Of a stretch of DNA of 64,000 bases, positions 53,200-62,369 are shown piece by piece; position 1 is the first letter of the stretch, and the number at the start of each line of letters is the position of its first letter. The stretch spans positions 186,001-250,000 of the forward strand of contig JANLFL010000003.1 of the NCBI GenBank assembly GCA_024655965.1. The letters are read 5' to 3'. The notes below the pieces were generated by a model. The model made no database searches. It was not told the DNA's origin and worked only from the letters and a program-made list of their open reading frames with translations. Source of the stretch: Caldisericota bacterium. GTDB taxonomy: Bacteria > Caldisericota > JANLFM01. Both the position numbers and the translations under genes were made by a program.

Positions 53200-54277
53200 G
53201 GTTTTCGCCCTGGCACTGCGCATTATCCAGCAGTTTTTAAGGGACAAGAGAACCCTGGCCCTGATTTTCATCGTTCCCGTAGTGGTGATGGGACTTCTCG
53301 CTTACCTCATTTCCTCCCCGAATCAAAACCTGGAAATCGGACTTTCCCTCCCCTCCGGTTTTCCCCTTGAGAAAGTCATTCAACAAAACCTGGAAACCTA
53401 CGGGCTAAAATCCAGGATCATCGCTCAGGAAGAGGCAATCCCCCTTTTGCAAAAGGGGGAAATTCAGGCCGCATTATTCATTCCTCCCGAAGCCCTTAAC
53501 CCTTCATCGCTTAAAGGTGCGGAAATAAAAGTGATCCTTGAAGGAAGCGACCCATCAACGACTTCCCAAATCATGGAAAAATTATCCCTGGCTTTCCGGG
53601 ACCTCATTTCCCAGATCCCCGGAGGAGCTGGTTTCCCCAATCTGGTACCCGAATTTCTCTACGGTGGCGAGGGATTCGATATCGTCGATTACCTGGCCCC
53701 CGTATTCATCTCCTTCTTCGTTTTCTTCTTCGTCTTCCTCCTCTCCGTGGTTTCCTTCCTCCGGGAGAGGACCCGGGGAACGATGGAACGCTTGCTGGTT
53801 TCCCCCATCGAGCGGGGGGAAATTATTTTGGGCTATGCTCTGGGGTTTTTGATTTTTGCCCTGATCCAATCCCTGATCGTCCTCCTCTTCGGGATTTACG
53901 TCTTGGGGATTCAATACCGGGGAAGCCTGTGGCTCGTTTACCTTGTGAACCTTTTCGTTATTTTTGCTGCGGTGAGCCTTGGGATCTTCCTTTCCTCATT
54001 TGCAAGGAACGAATTTCAAGCCATTCAATTCATCCCCATCGTGATTATCCCCCAGGCTCTCCTTTCAGGTTTCTTCTGGCCCGTGGAGCAGCTGGCCCCG
54101 GTCCTCCGGGTTTTCTCCTATGCCATGCCCATGACCTACGCAACCTGGGCCTTGAAAGGGGTAATGATAAAAGGGCAGGGATTCGGGGAAATTCTGGTTT
54201 TTCTGCTGGCCCTCTGCGGTTTCACCATTTTCTTTTTCCTTTTGGCGGGAATTTCCATCAAGCGGGCACCTGAATAA
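53186..54277 (+). CDS. ABC-2 type exporter permease
   Basis: A 363-residue permease. One N-terminal helix (FIVPVVVMGLLAYLI), an extracytoplasmic loop of about 150 residues, then five or six helices, with VSFLRERTRGTMERLLVSPI as the conserved loop and FSYAMPMTYATWALKG near the end, the YhgE/NatB-type ABC-2 pattern. It works with the preceding ATPase. Confidence 0.92.
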   Translation: MALDRVFALALRIIQQFLRDKRTLALIFIVPVVVMGLLAYLISSPNQNLEIGLSLPSGFPLEKVIQQNLETYGLKSRIIAQEEAIPLLQKGEIQAALFIPPEALNPSSLKGAEIKVILEGSDPSTTSQIMEKLSLAFRDLISQIPGGAGFPNLVPEFLYGGEGFDIVDYLAPVFISFFVFFFVFLLSVVSFLRERTRGTMERLLVSPIERGEIILGYALGFLIFALIQSLIVLLFGIYVLGIQYRGSLWLVYLVNLFVIFAAVSLGIFLSSFARNEFQAIQFIPIVIIPQALLSGFFWPVEQLAPVLRVFSYAMPMTYATWALKGVMIKGQGFGEILVFLLALCGFTIFFFLLAGISIKRAPE

Positions 54278-54289
54278 GGGGGATTTCCA

Positions 54290-55168
54290 ATTTCCTTTTT
54301 TATCAGAAAGGCAAAAGAGGCTGATAGAGAGACGATCCTGGATATCTCTTCCCGGATTTGGGAGGGAGAGGACTACGTCCCCTCTGTATTGGATCAATGG
54401 ATGAAGGATCCCAATTCCGATCTCTGGGTCTTGGAATTCCAGGGGGTCGTTATCTCCTTTTCCCACTATTTGAGGTTTTTCCCTGGATATGTCTGGTTTG
54501 AAGGGCTAAGGACCGACCCTGAATTTCAGGGAAGGGGGGCGGGAAGGGCCTTGACCCTCCATATGGTTCAAACCGCTAAAAAAGAGGGGGCTTCCCGGAT
54601 TGGCCTTTCCCTTTATTCCGGTAACGTCGCGTCTTTGAGGCTCGCTGAATCCCTGGGCTTCAAAAAAAAGGCATCCTTCGTTTACCTCGAGGGTTCACCG
54701 GGGGACCTGCCATCCAAACAAAAAAAATTTAAAATCGTCCCCATATGCCCATTCGAGGTTGGGGATTTCCTCGGTTCTTCCAATTTTCTCTTCATTTCCA
54801 ACGGATACCTTCCTCTGGGATGGCGGTTCGTGCCGCTTTCCTTGGGAAAGGAATTCGCCCTCTCCCAAATAAAAGTTGCCCTGGGAATAATGGAGGGAGG
54901 GGAAATATCATCGCTTCTCCTTTCAAGCGAATTCTCCCAGCCCTATGAAGGCTTTTCCCTGGATTTCCTTGATGGGGAAAGGGAGGAAATGCTTGGCATT
55001 CTCTCCTCCCTCCGGGAGGTGATCGGGGATAGGAAATCTGTGGAGGCTTTCATTCCCAAGTGCGGAAAAAAGGAGGCTCCAGCCCTTTCCCTTTTTCGGA
55101 ACCTCTCCTTTAAAACCTGGGACGATTTCCAGGAGGATGTCTTCGTCCTGGAGCTGGAACTTTCCTGA
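54290..55168 (+). CDS. GNAT family N-acetyltransferase
   Basis: A 292-residue protein with an N-terminal GNAT domain (IRKAKEADRETILDISSRIW as beta1-alpha1 and the acetyl-CoA loop DPEFQGRGAGRALTLH) and a C-terminal half that I cannot place. The track start TTG 54389 would delete the first strand and helix. No AUG/GUG/UUG precedes them; AUU 54290 lies seven bases after AAGGGGG and is proposed. The substrate is unknown. It ends one base from the convergent aldo/keto reductase gene. Confidence 0.82.
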   Translation: MSFFIRKAKEADRETILDISSRIWEGEDYVPSVLDQWMKDPNSDLWVLEFQGVVISFSHYLRFFPGYVWFEGLRTDPEFQGRGAGRALTLHMVQTAKKEGASRIGLSLYSGNVASLRLAESLGFKKKASFVYLEGSPGDLPSKQKKFKIVPICPFEVGDFLGSSNFLFISNGYLPLGWRFVPLSLGKEFALSQIKVALGIMEGGEISSLLLSSEFSQPYEGFSLDFLDGEREEMLGILSSLREVIGDRKSVEAFIPKCGKKEAPALSLFRNLSFKTWDDFQEDVFVLELELS

Positions 55169-55169
55169 A

Positions 55170-56306
55170 TTATGAGAGCAATTCCTGGTGAACCCTTTTA
55201 AGCCAGAACCTGATGGGGATCCCCTGGGGGCAAACCGACTCGCACTGGCCGCATTCCAGGCACTTATCGGCCTTTTTTTCGTCCTTGACCCATTCCCGGT
55301 AGGCTTTTTTCGCCCGGTCCATTTGATCGAAGGAAACCCCGTCGTTGTATAGTTCAAATATTTCGGAGATGGGAATTTCCACCGGGCAATCCTTGCAGTA
55401 ATCGCATGCCGTGCAGGGTATTGGGCGAAGGGTCTGATAGGTTTTTCTAACCTCCTCGATTAATTCAAGGTCCTCATCCTTGAGCATTCCCGCCTTTGCC
55501 CGGGAGGCCACCTGAATATTTTCCTCAACCTGCTTCAAAGTGGTCATCCCGCTAAGGACAACCGAAACTTGGGGATGGTTCCATACCCAGAGAAGGGCCC
55601 ATTCCGCGGGGCTCCTTTTTTCCCTTGCCCGATCCCAAATGACCTTCACCGGGGGCGGGGCCTTTGCCAAGAAACCGCCTTTTAATGGTTCCATTACCAC
55701 AACCGCCAAGCCCTTTTGGTAGGCATAATTTAGCCCTCTGGTCCCCGCCTGAAAATCCTGGTCGAAAAAATTGAACTGGATCTGGCAGAAATCCCAGTTA
55801 TCGTAAAAGTGAATGATCTCCTGGAAAAGGGAGAAATCGTCGTGAAAGGAGAAACCGAGGTGTGCGATTTCACCTCTGGCTACTTTTCCCTCAGCCCAGC
55901 CCAAAAGGTCAAGCTCTCGGGTCTTTTTCCAGGTATCCTTTGAAAGCCCGTGGAAAAGGTAAAAATCCACTTTATGCTCATCGAGCCTTTCCAGTTGTTC
56001 TTCGAAGAACCGGTCGCAATCCTCCCTCTTTTCTACAAGCCACACGGGAAGTTTGGTGGCAATTTTTACTTTCTTCCGGTATTCCCCTTTGAGGATCTTC
56101 CCCAAAAATGGTTCGCTTCTCCCTTTGTGATAAGGGTAGGCAGAGTCGATGTAGTTAACCCCATGATCAATGGCGTAATAGATCATTTTGGTCGCTTTTT
56201 CCTCGTCAATCCGGGATGAATCCCCTTCTAAGATAGGAAGCCTCATCGCTCCAAACCCCAGGATTGAGGAATTCCATTCAAGCCTTCCGAACTTACGGTA
56301 ATGCAT
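55170..56306 (-). CDS. Aldo/keto reductase with C-terminal ferredoxin domain
   Basis: A 378-residue protein: an aldo/keto reductase barrel (1 to about 285) with catalytic Asp54 and Tyr59 in YIDSAYPY, Lys85 in ATKLP and His119 in YLFHGL, then an Fe-S domain with CTACDYCKDCP and CLECGQCESVCP. That fusion is common in anaerobes, where electrons may come from ferredoxin or flow between clusters and NADP. GAGGTGAAAG before the ATG fits the start. The substrate is unknown. Confidence 0.92.
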   Translation of the reverse strand: MHYRKFGRLEWNSSILGFGAMRLPILEGDSSRIDEEKATKMIYYAIDHGVNYIDSAYPYHKGRSEPFLGKILKGEYRKKVKIATKLPVWLVEKREDCDRFFEEQLERLDEHKVDFYLFHGLSKDTWKKTRELDLLGWAEGKVARGEIAHLGFSFHDDFSLFQEIIHFYDNWDFCQIQFNFFDQDFQAGTRGLNYAYQKGLAVVVMEPLKGGFLAKAPPPVKVIWDRAREKRSPAEWALLWVWNHPQVSVVLSGMTTLKQVEENIQVASRAKAGMLKDEDLELIEEVRKTYQTLRPIPCTACDYCKDCPVEIPISEIFELYNDGVSFDQMDRAKKAYREWVKDEKKADKCLECGQCESVCPQGIPIRFWLKRVHQELLS

Positions 56307-56406
56307 CTTTCACCTCGAAAAAGGTATTGTCGCTTCAAAACATATTAAAATTAGGGAGAGATTCTGGCAATTTTTAACCGGAAAGAAGCCCGAGGAGGGA
56401 GAATTA

Positions 56407-57222
56407 ATGTCCAATTCAATTCAAAAGTCGGTCTTCGTCCTCTCAGACGCAACCGGGGAGACAGCCCTTCGGGTGGTCCGGGCCGCCCTGGCTCAGTTCA
56501 ATGAGACCCCCGTAAAAATTGAGATCCGCCCGGGCGTCCTCAGGGAAGATCAGGTTGAAGAAATCATTCAGGAAGCAAAATCCTCGAGTGGGATGATCGT
56601 CTACACCCTGGTTGTCCCCTCCCTGAGATCTTTTCTCGTGCAGAGGGCGAGGGAAAATGGGGTGGAGTGCGTGGACCTCCTCGGTCCCCTGTTACTTCGT
56701 TTCACTGATTGGCTGGGCCAGAAACCCCTTTCCCGGCCGGGGCTGAAAAGAGAGCTTGAGGAAGATTACTTCCGGCGGATCATGGCTGTGGAGTTCGCCC
56801 TGGAGCACGATGATGGAAAAAGGATCGACGAACTCGACAAGGCGGACATTGTCCTGGTGGGGGTTTCGCGGGCCACAAAAACCCCCCTGAGCATTTATCT
56901 CGGTTACCGTGGTTGGCTGGTGGGAAACGTTCCCATAATCTTGGGGATCGATCCCCCGGATGTCCTTTTCCAAATCCCTCAATGGAAAATCGTTGCCTTG
57001 ACGGTAAACCCGGAAAGGCTGGCCCTCATTCGTTCGGAGAGGGTGAGGAAGTTTCAGGTGCGTGGGGATTACATCGACCTAGAGGAAATCAAGCAGGAAC
57101 TTCTCTTTGCCCGCCAAATTTTTTTCAAAGCTGGTTGGCCGATCATCGACATGAGCTACAAGTCCGTGGAGGAAGCGGCACAGGAAATCCTCGACCTTTT
57201 GCAGTCCCGCAAACCAAAATAA
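56407..57222 (+). CDS. ppsR: Pyruvate, phosphate dikinase regulatory protein (PPSR/DUF299)
   Basis: A 271-residue PPSR, a bifunctional ADP-dependent kinase and Pi-dependent pyrophosphorylase that inactivates or reactivates PPDK or PEP synthase. FVLSDATGETA at the start, the P-loop-like GVSRATKTPLSIYLGYRG, ALEHDDGK and RFTDWLGQKPLSRPG are signatures. The target dikinase is not in this window. The ATG has a GAGGAGGGAGAA site. Its presence suggests control at the PEP-pyruvate node, consistent with glycolysis/gluconeogenesis switching. Confidence 0.94.
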   Translation: MSNSIQKSVFVLSDATGETALRVVRAALAQFNETPVKIEIRPGVLREDQVEEIIQEAKSSSGMIVYTLVVPSLRSFLVQRARENGVECVDLLGPLLLRFTDWLGQKPLSRPGLKRELEEDYFRRIMAVEFALEHDDGKRIDELDKADIVLVGVSRATKTPLSIYLGYRGWLVGNVPIILGIDPPDVLFQIPQWKIVALTVNPERLALIRSERVRKFQVRGDYIDLEEIKQELLFARQIFFKAGWPIIDMSYKSVEEAAQEILDLLQSRKPK

Positions 57223-57225
57223 ATT

Positions 57226-57254
57226 TTGGAAATATTACAAATTTCTGGTATATT
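57226..57254 (+). promoter_or_regulatory. Promoter P1 upstream of the MFS gene
   Basis: TTGGAA and TATATT with a 17-base spacer; TGG before TATATT gives an extended -10. Confidence 0.5.
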
Positions 57255-57318
57255 CTTTAAACTTTTTTCACCTCCGGAGAGGGTTTTCATTTTTCCCCTT
57301 CCTGAAACTTGACAAAAG

Positions 57319-57347
57319 TTTGACCGGCAAGAGGGCATTTGTAAAAT
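57319..57347 (+). promoter_or_regulatory. Promoter P2 upstream of the MFS gene
   Basis: TTGACC and TAAAAT with a 17-base spacer, 29 bases before the ATG. Another TTGACA (57309) lies 10 bases upstream but is too far from the -10. Confidence 0.6.
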
Positions 57348-57376
57348 TTTTCAAGATCATCTTGTAAGGAGGCTAA

Positions 57377-58741
57377 ATGCAACAAGGAGACGGCAACGGA
57401 AAACCCCTTAATGATATGCGTTCATTTTTCATCGTTTGGGCAGGCCAGGTCTTCAGTCTCCTGGGTTCCGCCATGTCCCGGTTCGCTCTAACCATCTGGG
57501 CGTATCAAGTGACCGGACAGGCTACCGCTTTGACCACCATGGCCTTTTTCGCTTTCGGTCCCGAAGTTTTTATGAGTCCCTTTGCAGGAGCCCTGGTTGA
57601 CCGCTGGAACAGAAAATTCACTATGGCGCTTGCGGACATCGCCACGGGGGTTTCCACCCTGGCAATGCTCGTCCTCCTTCTTCTGGGGAACCTCCAGATC
57701 TGGCACGTGTATATTGCCGTGGCTTTCGCAGGGTTTTTTACTTCCTTCCAGTGGCCCGCTTACGCGGCCTCCATAACTTTAATGGTCCCCAAGACCCAGT
57801 ACGCACGGGCAAGCGCCATGATCTCCCTGGCGGAGTCTGGCACCGGAATTCTCGCCCCTCTTTTGGCCGCCAGCTTGATCGGGATCATCGGTGTGGCGGG
57901 GATTTTCGGTTTGGACATCCTCACCCTTCTCCTCGCCCTGGGAGCGCTTTTAATTGCCCGGATCCCTCAGCCAAGGCAATCTGAGGAGGGGAAAAAGGCA
58001 AGGGGTTCTTTCCTAAAAGAATCCTTTTTCGGGTTCAAGTACATCTTCACCCGCCCTTCGTTCCTTGGGCTTCAGACCGTATTCCTTCTGGGAAACATGC
58101 TTTCGGGAATTGCGGGGATCCTTCTTTCCCCGATGATCCTTGCAAAAACCGGGCAGAACGCCACCATCCTTGGAGCCACGGAATCGATTGGCGGTCTGGG
58201 GGGCGTCCTGGGGGGATTAGTTCTTTCTCTTTGGGGAGGTCCTAAAAAGAAAACCCACGGTGTATTCCTGGGGTGGGCCCTTTCCTCCCTGTTCGGCTTT
58301 TTTTTGATTGGGATCGGAGGAAACTTTTTCTGGTGGGCGGTGGGGAGTTTCATCGGGACTTTCATTTCCCCCTTGATCAACGCTTCAAATCAGGCCATCT
58401 GGCAGTCAAAAGTCCCCCCGGATATCCAGGGGAAAGTCTTTTCCATCCGGCGCTTGATCGCCCAGGTGGTCGCCCCCATTTCCATGCTCGTGGCTGGGCC
58501 TCTTGCGGATAAGGTTTTCGAACCATTAATGATCAACCAAAGCCTGACTTCGCCCCTGGGGAGGATCTTCGGAAATGGACCCGGGGCTGGGATGTCCTTC
58601 CTGATTGCCTTGATGGGGCTTCTGGTTGCTTTGGTTGGTTTTGGCGCCTATCTTTTCCCTGCGATAAGAAACGTGGAAAAAATCATTCCAGACCACGACG
58701 CGCAGATGGTTATTGAGCCGGAAAAGGAACCCGTGTCATAA
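57377..58741 (+). CDS. MFS transporter (MFS_3/macrolide-efflux-like)
   Basis: A 454-residue, roughly 12-helix permease. FFIVWAGQVFSLLGSAMSRFALTIWAYQVTGQ is the usual start of MFS_3 exporters and ALVDRWNRKFTMALAD is the loop 2-3 motif. The gene has its own promoters and a GGAGG site. It probably exports a drug-like or siderophore-like compound, but the substrate is not evident. Charged tail at the C-terminus. Confidence 0.9.
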   Translation: MQQGDGNGKPLNDMRSFFIVWAGQVFSLLGSAMSRFALTIWAYQVTGQATALTTMAFFAFGPEVFMSPFAGALVDRWNRKFTMALADIATGVSTLAMLVLLLLGNLQIWHVYIAVAFAGFFTSFQWPAYAASITLMVPKTQYARASAMISLAESGTGILAPLLAASLIGIIGVAGIFGLDILTLLLALGALLIARIPQPRQSEEGKKARGSFLKESFFGFKYIFTRPSFLGLQTVFLLGNMLSGIAGILLSPMILAKTGQNATILGATESIGGLGGVLGGLVLSLWGGPKKKTHGVFLGWALSSLFGFFLIGIGGNFFWWAVGSFIGTFISPLINASNQAIWQSKVPPDIQGKVFSIRRLIAQVVAPISMLVAGPLADKVFEPLMINQSLTSPLGRIFGNGPGAGMSFLIALMGLLVALVGFGAYLFPAIRNVEKIIPDHDAQMVIEPEKEPVS

Positions 58742-58766
58742 ATTTTAATTAAAAAAAGGAGCAAAA

Positions 58767-59027
58767 ATGTCCAAAGAAGAAATCAGGGTGGAGGAATTTA
58801 AAATCTCCGGGGAAGAGCTGGTCTCAATGATAAGAGGCCTTTTAAAGGAGGGAAACATTCGCCGGATTATCATCAAGAACGAGGAAGGAAGGACCCTGAT
58901 CGAGATTCCCCTGACAATCGGAGTGGTGGCTACCCTCCTCCTCCCCGTTTGGGCGGCCATCGGTGCCCTGGCGGCTCTGGCAACCAGGTGCACCATCGTG
59001 GTGGAAAAGGTGATCCCTGAAAAATAA
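58767..59027 (+). CDS. DUF4342 protein
   Basis: An 86-residue DUF4342 protein: RVEEFKISGEELVSMIRGLLKEGN, RRIIIKNEEGRTLIEIPL, then a hydrophobic helix and VVEKV. The family has an N-terminal helical half and a C-terminal helix, with unknown function. A 25-base gap and an AAAAAGGAGC ribosome site follow the MFS gene. Confidence 0.88.
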   Translation: MSKEEIRVEEFKISGEELVSMIRGLLKEGNIRRIIIKNEEGRTLIEIPLTIGVVATLLLPVWAAIGALAALATRCTIVVEKVIPEK

Positions 59028-59583
59028 GGGGCACGGCTTTTTCCTCTACTCCACTTGATCAAGCAAGGATCCCTTGGCTTTTTCCCAAAAACCGGAAGGG
59101 GGAAGGGTATCCGCGAAGGAATAGAATATAGAACCCCCCTCTCCTTTCTTTGAAGGGGGCATTGACTGGTTGATATATTGAAACCGGGCTTCCCCTTCCT
59201 CCAGCAACCATCGAACTTCCCCCAAAATCCAAACGAGGGGGTTTTTTCGTGGGGCAAGGTGCCATTTTTTTTCCTTGGGAGCCAAATTTGGGAAGGGAAA
59301 TGTCTTCATACTTTCCCTTTTTTGGAAAAAAAGAGGGGCTTTTCCCCAGGGTGACCCTAAAAAAAACCGAGTTACCCCCTTCCCAATAGGCAAAAAGGGG
59401 CCTCGTGCAAACCTTACCCTTTTTTCCCCAATTGCCTGGGAAAGTCCCGGGAAGGATTAATTGTTTAATGCCGAATTACAGGACTTTTCAAAGTAAATTT
59501 CCCACAGAAAAACTTGCCCTCCTTGGGTTTTTTGCTGGGGGAACCCAAAAAATATTTTACCGGGGCTATTGATCAAAACATTT
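59028..59583 (+). other. 556-base intergenic stretch without a recognisable gene
   Basis: Between convergent DUF4342 (+) and the SLH-propeller gene (-). It is rich in G, C, A and T homopolymer runs. One minus ORF (59046-59393, 115 aa) has no family look and no convincing ribosome site. CCCCCC and GGGGG at 59133-59158 could pair. No tRNA or repeat was seen. It may be a decayed gene or plain spacer. Confidence 0.6.
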
Positions 59584-61377
59584 TCACATGGAAAGTCTGG
59601 GCAAAGCCCGAAAAAGGAATACCGCAGTCTGCGCCCGTGAGGCGGGAGAATTGAGACTGACGATGTACTCACCTCCACCCGATCCCGGCGTGGTGATCTG
59701 GGGATAATCCGGGAAGAGGATCAGGCCGTTTATCATTGAAGCCCCAACGTATTGGTAAAACCAATCCTCGGAACCGATCTGGCGGGTGGAAGCGTCAGCG
59801 CCAGAAAGCATTATGTAGGGGGGTGGACCGGGGGGATCCTGAAGGCTCCATTCCCTTGCCCGGACTATGACCGTGAGGACTTCAGCCATTGTGATGTTCG
59901 CATCAGGTTTGAAAGTCCCATCAGGATACCCCTTCACCAAGCCGTACTTGGCAGCTCCCTCTACGTACTGGTAAGCCCAGTGGGTGGAAGGCACATCGGG
60001 GAAGGAAGGGCTGGAATGAGATTCCGGCGCAAGCATTGAACTGAGCAAGGCCATTTTGGCGAATTCCGCCCTTGTAACCGCCAACTCCGGTTTGAAGGTT
60101 CCATCGGGGTACCCGTTGATAATTCCCATAGAGGCAAGTTCCATGATTTCCCTATGAGCCCAAAAAGAGGAGGGAACATCGGGGAAAGAGAGGGGTGGGG
60201 AAGGAGGGGAAGCAGAAGGAGAAAAAGGCGCCGGACCTTCTTCCAGGGCATAAAATATCCCTTCTGCGGTCCCGAAATAGACGGCCTTGTTTTTCCCGAT
60301 TGAAGGAGGGGCGGTAACCGCTGACCCAGCATCAAAAACCCATTTCTTTTCCCCCGAGGATTTCAAAGCATAGAGCTTGCCATCCCCAGAGCCAAAATAA
60401 ATAACCTCCTTGGAATCCACAGTTGCTGCGGAATAAAGGCCGTTCCCTTCGGTGAATTTCCAAATGGTCTCGGAAGTCTCGGGGTTGATTGCGTAAAAGC
60501 ATTTATCCGTGGAGCCCAAATAAAGGGTATTATGAAAACCCACCGCAGGAAGAGAAGTGGCTTTAAATGGTATTTGCCATTTTAGAGAACCATCGGTCCT
60601 CATGCCATACAAATTATTTTGGGTATGCGGATAAGAGATACTATCCGAATCTACGGAAAGGGAAAAGACTGTCCCGGAAAGTGGACAATCCCATTTTCGG
60701 TTTAAGTCCTCGTCAAAAGCAGCAACTCCCCCCTGGTAAGGGACAAGGAGCGTTGTACCGGCATTTGCCATAGCAGGGGGAAATGTGTATCCCTCGGGGG
60801 GTCCCAGGCCTTCCAAGCAGTTGAATGTCCCATCTGCGGTGGAAATTAAGTATAACCTGGGGGCCTTGACCGATTGAGCCAAACCAAAAAAGGTTAAATT
60901 TGGAGACCCGTTCACCGCATCTGGAAGGGTAACATTCCATTTCAAAGTCCCATCGAGGAAGAGGGCAAACATTTGATTGGATGCCCCGAAGTAAATTTCG
61001 TTGCTCCAGGGGGAAAGATACGGGGTAACCCAGAATGAGGCAAGTGGATCACCGGTATGCGTTTCGAAGCTCCACCTCAGGCTTCCCTCCGGGGTGAACG
61101 AATAAAGCGTCCCGGATGTGGTCAAAAAGTAAATGTTGCCTTCCGAGTCTATCACCGGGGTGGAAGTGATTGGGTTTCCCGTTTCAAAAAACCATTTCAC
61201 CCGTGGGAAATCGGGGCCAATTTCGCCCGTTCTACCAGAATGGCTGGCCTCATACATGAAACCAAGCCAGATGGGAAGATCAGGGGAAGCTTCAATCCTT
61301 GTATAGGAAGGTGAAAGGAGAATCAAACAGAAAAGAAGAAATGAACAAAAAACCACCCTCAAAGTAGATTTGCTCAT
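59584..61377 (-). CDS. Secreted beta-propeller (PQQ-like) protein with C-terminal SLH domains
   Basis: A 597-residue exported protein. The track start (61425) is replaced by ATG 61377, which follows a perfect AAAGGAGGTAAAC and directly begins the signal peptide MSKSTLRVVFCSFLLFCLILL. About six blade repeats follow (NIYFLTTSGTLYSF, EIYFGASNQMFALF, VIYFGSGDGKLYALKSSGEKKW, AVYFGTAEGIFYALEEG), i.e. a PQQ_2-type seven-or-fewer-bladed propeller. Two good SLH domains then occur (GYPDGTFKPELAVTRAEF and GYPDGTFKPDANITMAEV) and a degenerate third. It is probably a wall-anchored binding or structural surface protein; enzymatic PQQ use is not indicated. Confidence 0.88.
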   Translation of the reverse strand: MSKSTLRVVFCSFLLFCLILLSPSYTRIEASPDLPIWLGFMYEASHSGRTGEIGPDFPRVKWFFETGNPITSTPVIDSEGNIYFLTTSGTLYSFTPEGSLRWSFETHTGDPLASFWVTPYLSPWSNEIYFGASNQMFALFLDGTLKWNVTLPDAVNGSPNLTFFGLAQSVKAPRLYLISTADGTFNCLEGLGPPEGYTFPPAMANAGTTLLVPYQGGVAAFDEDLNRKWDCPLSGTVFSLSVDSDSISYPHTQNNLYGMRTDGSLKWQIPFKATSLPAVGFHNTLYLGSTDKCFYAINPETSETIWKFTEGNGLYSAATVDSKEVIYFGSGDGKLYALKSSGEKKWVFDAGSAVTAPPSIGKNKAVYFGTAEGIFYALEEGPAPFSPSASPPSPPLSFPDVPSSFWAHREIMELASMGIINGYPDGTFKPELAVTRAEFAKMALLSSMLAPESHSSPSFPDVPSTHWAYQYVEGAAKYGLVKGYPDGTFKPDANITMAEVLTVIVRAREWSLQDPPGPPPYIMLSGADASTRQIGSEDWFYQYVGASMINGLILFPDYPQITTPGSGGGEYIVSLNSPASRAQTAVFLFRALPRLSM

Positions 61378-61395
61378 GTTTACCTCCTTTGAGAC

Positions 61396-61425
61396 ATTGT
61401 AAGCCTCAAAGGCCTTAAAAAGCAA
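61396..61425 (-). promoter_or_regulatory. Promoter of the propeller-SLH gene
   Basis: On the minus strand TTGCTT and TACAAT are separated by 18 bases and end 19 bases before the ATG, so the leader would be only about a dozen bases and carry the Shine-Dalgarno sequence. Confidence 0.45.
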
Positions 61426-61694
61426 TTGAATGCTTCAATTTTGGGAAGGATTTAAATATGATTTTGAAAGGCACCATTTTCCTTTGGAAAAAATTGGTCA
61501 TGGTGAACGTTAAAAAGCAAATTGGAGGGAAGCCATCAAGCTTTTTTAAAGGATCTCTTAAAAGCACCAAAAATGGAAAGGGTCAAAAAAATAAGCAAGG
61601 ATTTGTCTTAATTTTTTTGGGGGATTAAGACCTTTTTCATAAATTTTTACTGGTGGAAATTGTGGTGTGAGCTGGAGGGAACAAAATCCTCCAA
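61426..61694 (-). other. Spacer between plsY paralog and propeller-SLH gene
   Basis: No gene recognised. GTCTTAA (61606-61612) and TTAAGAC (61625-61631) form an inverted repeat, and GCTTTTTTAA/TTAAAAGC (about 61540-61566) another. Either might help end the minus-strand plsY paralog transcript, but both stems are AT-rich and weak. Confidence 0.4.
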
Positions 61695-62369
61695 TTACTT
61701 TTTTTGGTCTCCCTTTCTTATTCTCCTTCTGGGGAAGTTGGGAAGCGAAAAAACAAACTTTTTGATTAATTTCCCGATCTCCCTCCTATGGGTAAAAACC
61801 AGAAGGAAGGCGTTAAGCAATGCCACGAAAATGAAATCCCGGCGGAAAAGAAATACAAACACGGTGACCACAAATATCCCCGTTAAGGCCCTGACAGCGT
61901 CAAATTCGGGGGTGGTGCCCTTCCTTTTGATCAAAACGAAAAGGGCGTAAACCGTCCCCAGAATCAGTGGGACCTCGTATTTCGTAAGGGCTGACCAAAC
62001 GCCAAAGGTAGTGGAAATGCCTTTTCCTCCCTTGAATTTGAGCATGGGAGGGAAAATGTGCCCCAGCAGGGGGGCAATGGAAATCAAGGTCAGTTGGAAT
62101 GTGGTAAGCCTACCTGCGGACAAGATGAAATAAAGGGGGATAAATCCCTTGAGATAATCGAGGAAAATCCCCGGAAAGCCCCAGCGGAAACCCTTCAACC
62201 TCCAGAGATTTGTTCCACCAGGGTTGCCGTCCAGGAATTCCCTCAGGTCTTTGCCGGAGATTTTTCCCAGGATAAAGGAAAACATAATCGAGCCGGTTAG
62301 GTATTCCGCCAGGAAATAGAGGAAAAAGATTGGCCAGCTCACCTGACCCTGACCTTCCTTCCCTTCCAT
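61695..62369 (-). CDS. PlsY-family acyltransferase paralog
   Basis: A 224-residue multi-pass protein of the glycerol-3-phosphate acyltransferase PlsY family, but divergent: DGNPGGTNLW replaces the usual SGNIGATN, KFKGGKGISTTFG is conserved and FTHRREIGKL replaces the third motif. The neighbouring glycosyltransferase suggests a role in acylating a glycolipid rather than the main phospholipid route, for which plsY at 10.4 kb exists. ATG 62369 overlaps the glycosyltransferase by 31 bases; GTG 62342 would give a 4-base GTGA overlap and is the alternative. Confidence 0.8.
   Translation of the reverse strand: MEGKEGQGQVSWPIFFLYFLAEYLTGSIMFSFILGKISGKDLREFLDGNPGGTNLWRLKGFRWGFPGIFLDYLKGFIPLYFILSAGRLTTFQLTLISIAPLLGHIFPPMLKFKGGKGISTTFGVWSALTKYEVPLILGTVYALFVLIKRKGTTPEFDAVRALTGIFVVTVFVFLFRRDFIFVALLNAFLLVFTHRREIGKLIKKFVFSLPNFPRRRIRKGDQKK

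Noticed and set aside
59046-59393. 115-aa minus ORF in the 59-kb gap
   Set aside because: No recognisable domain, no good Shine-Dalgarno, low-complexity composition. Kept only as a note in the gap entry.
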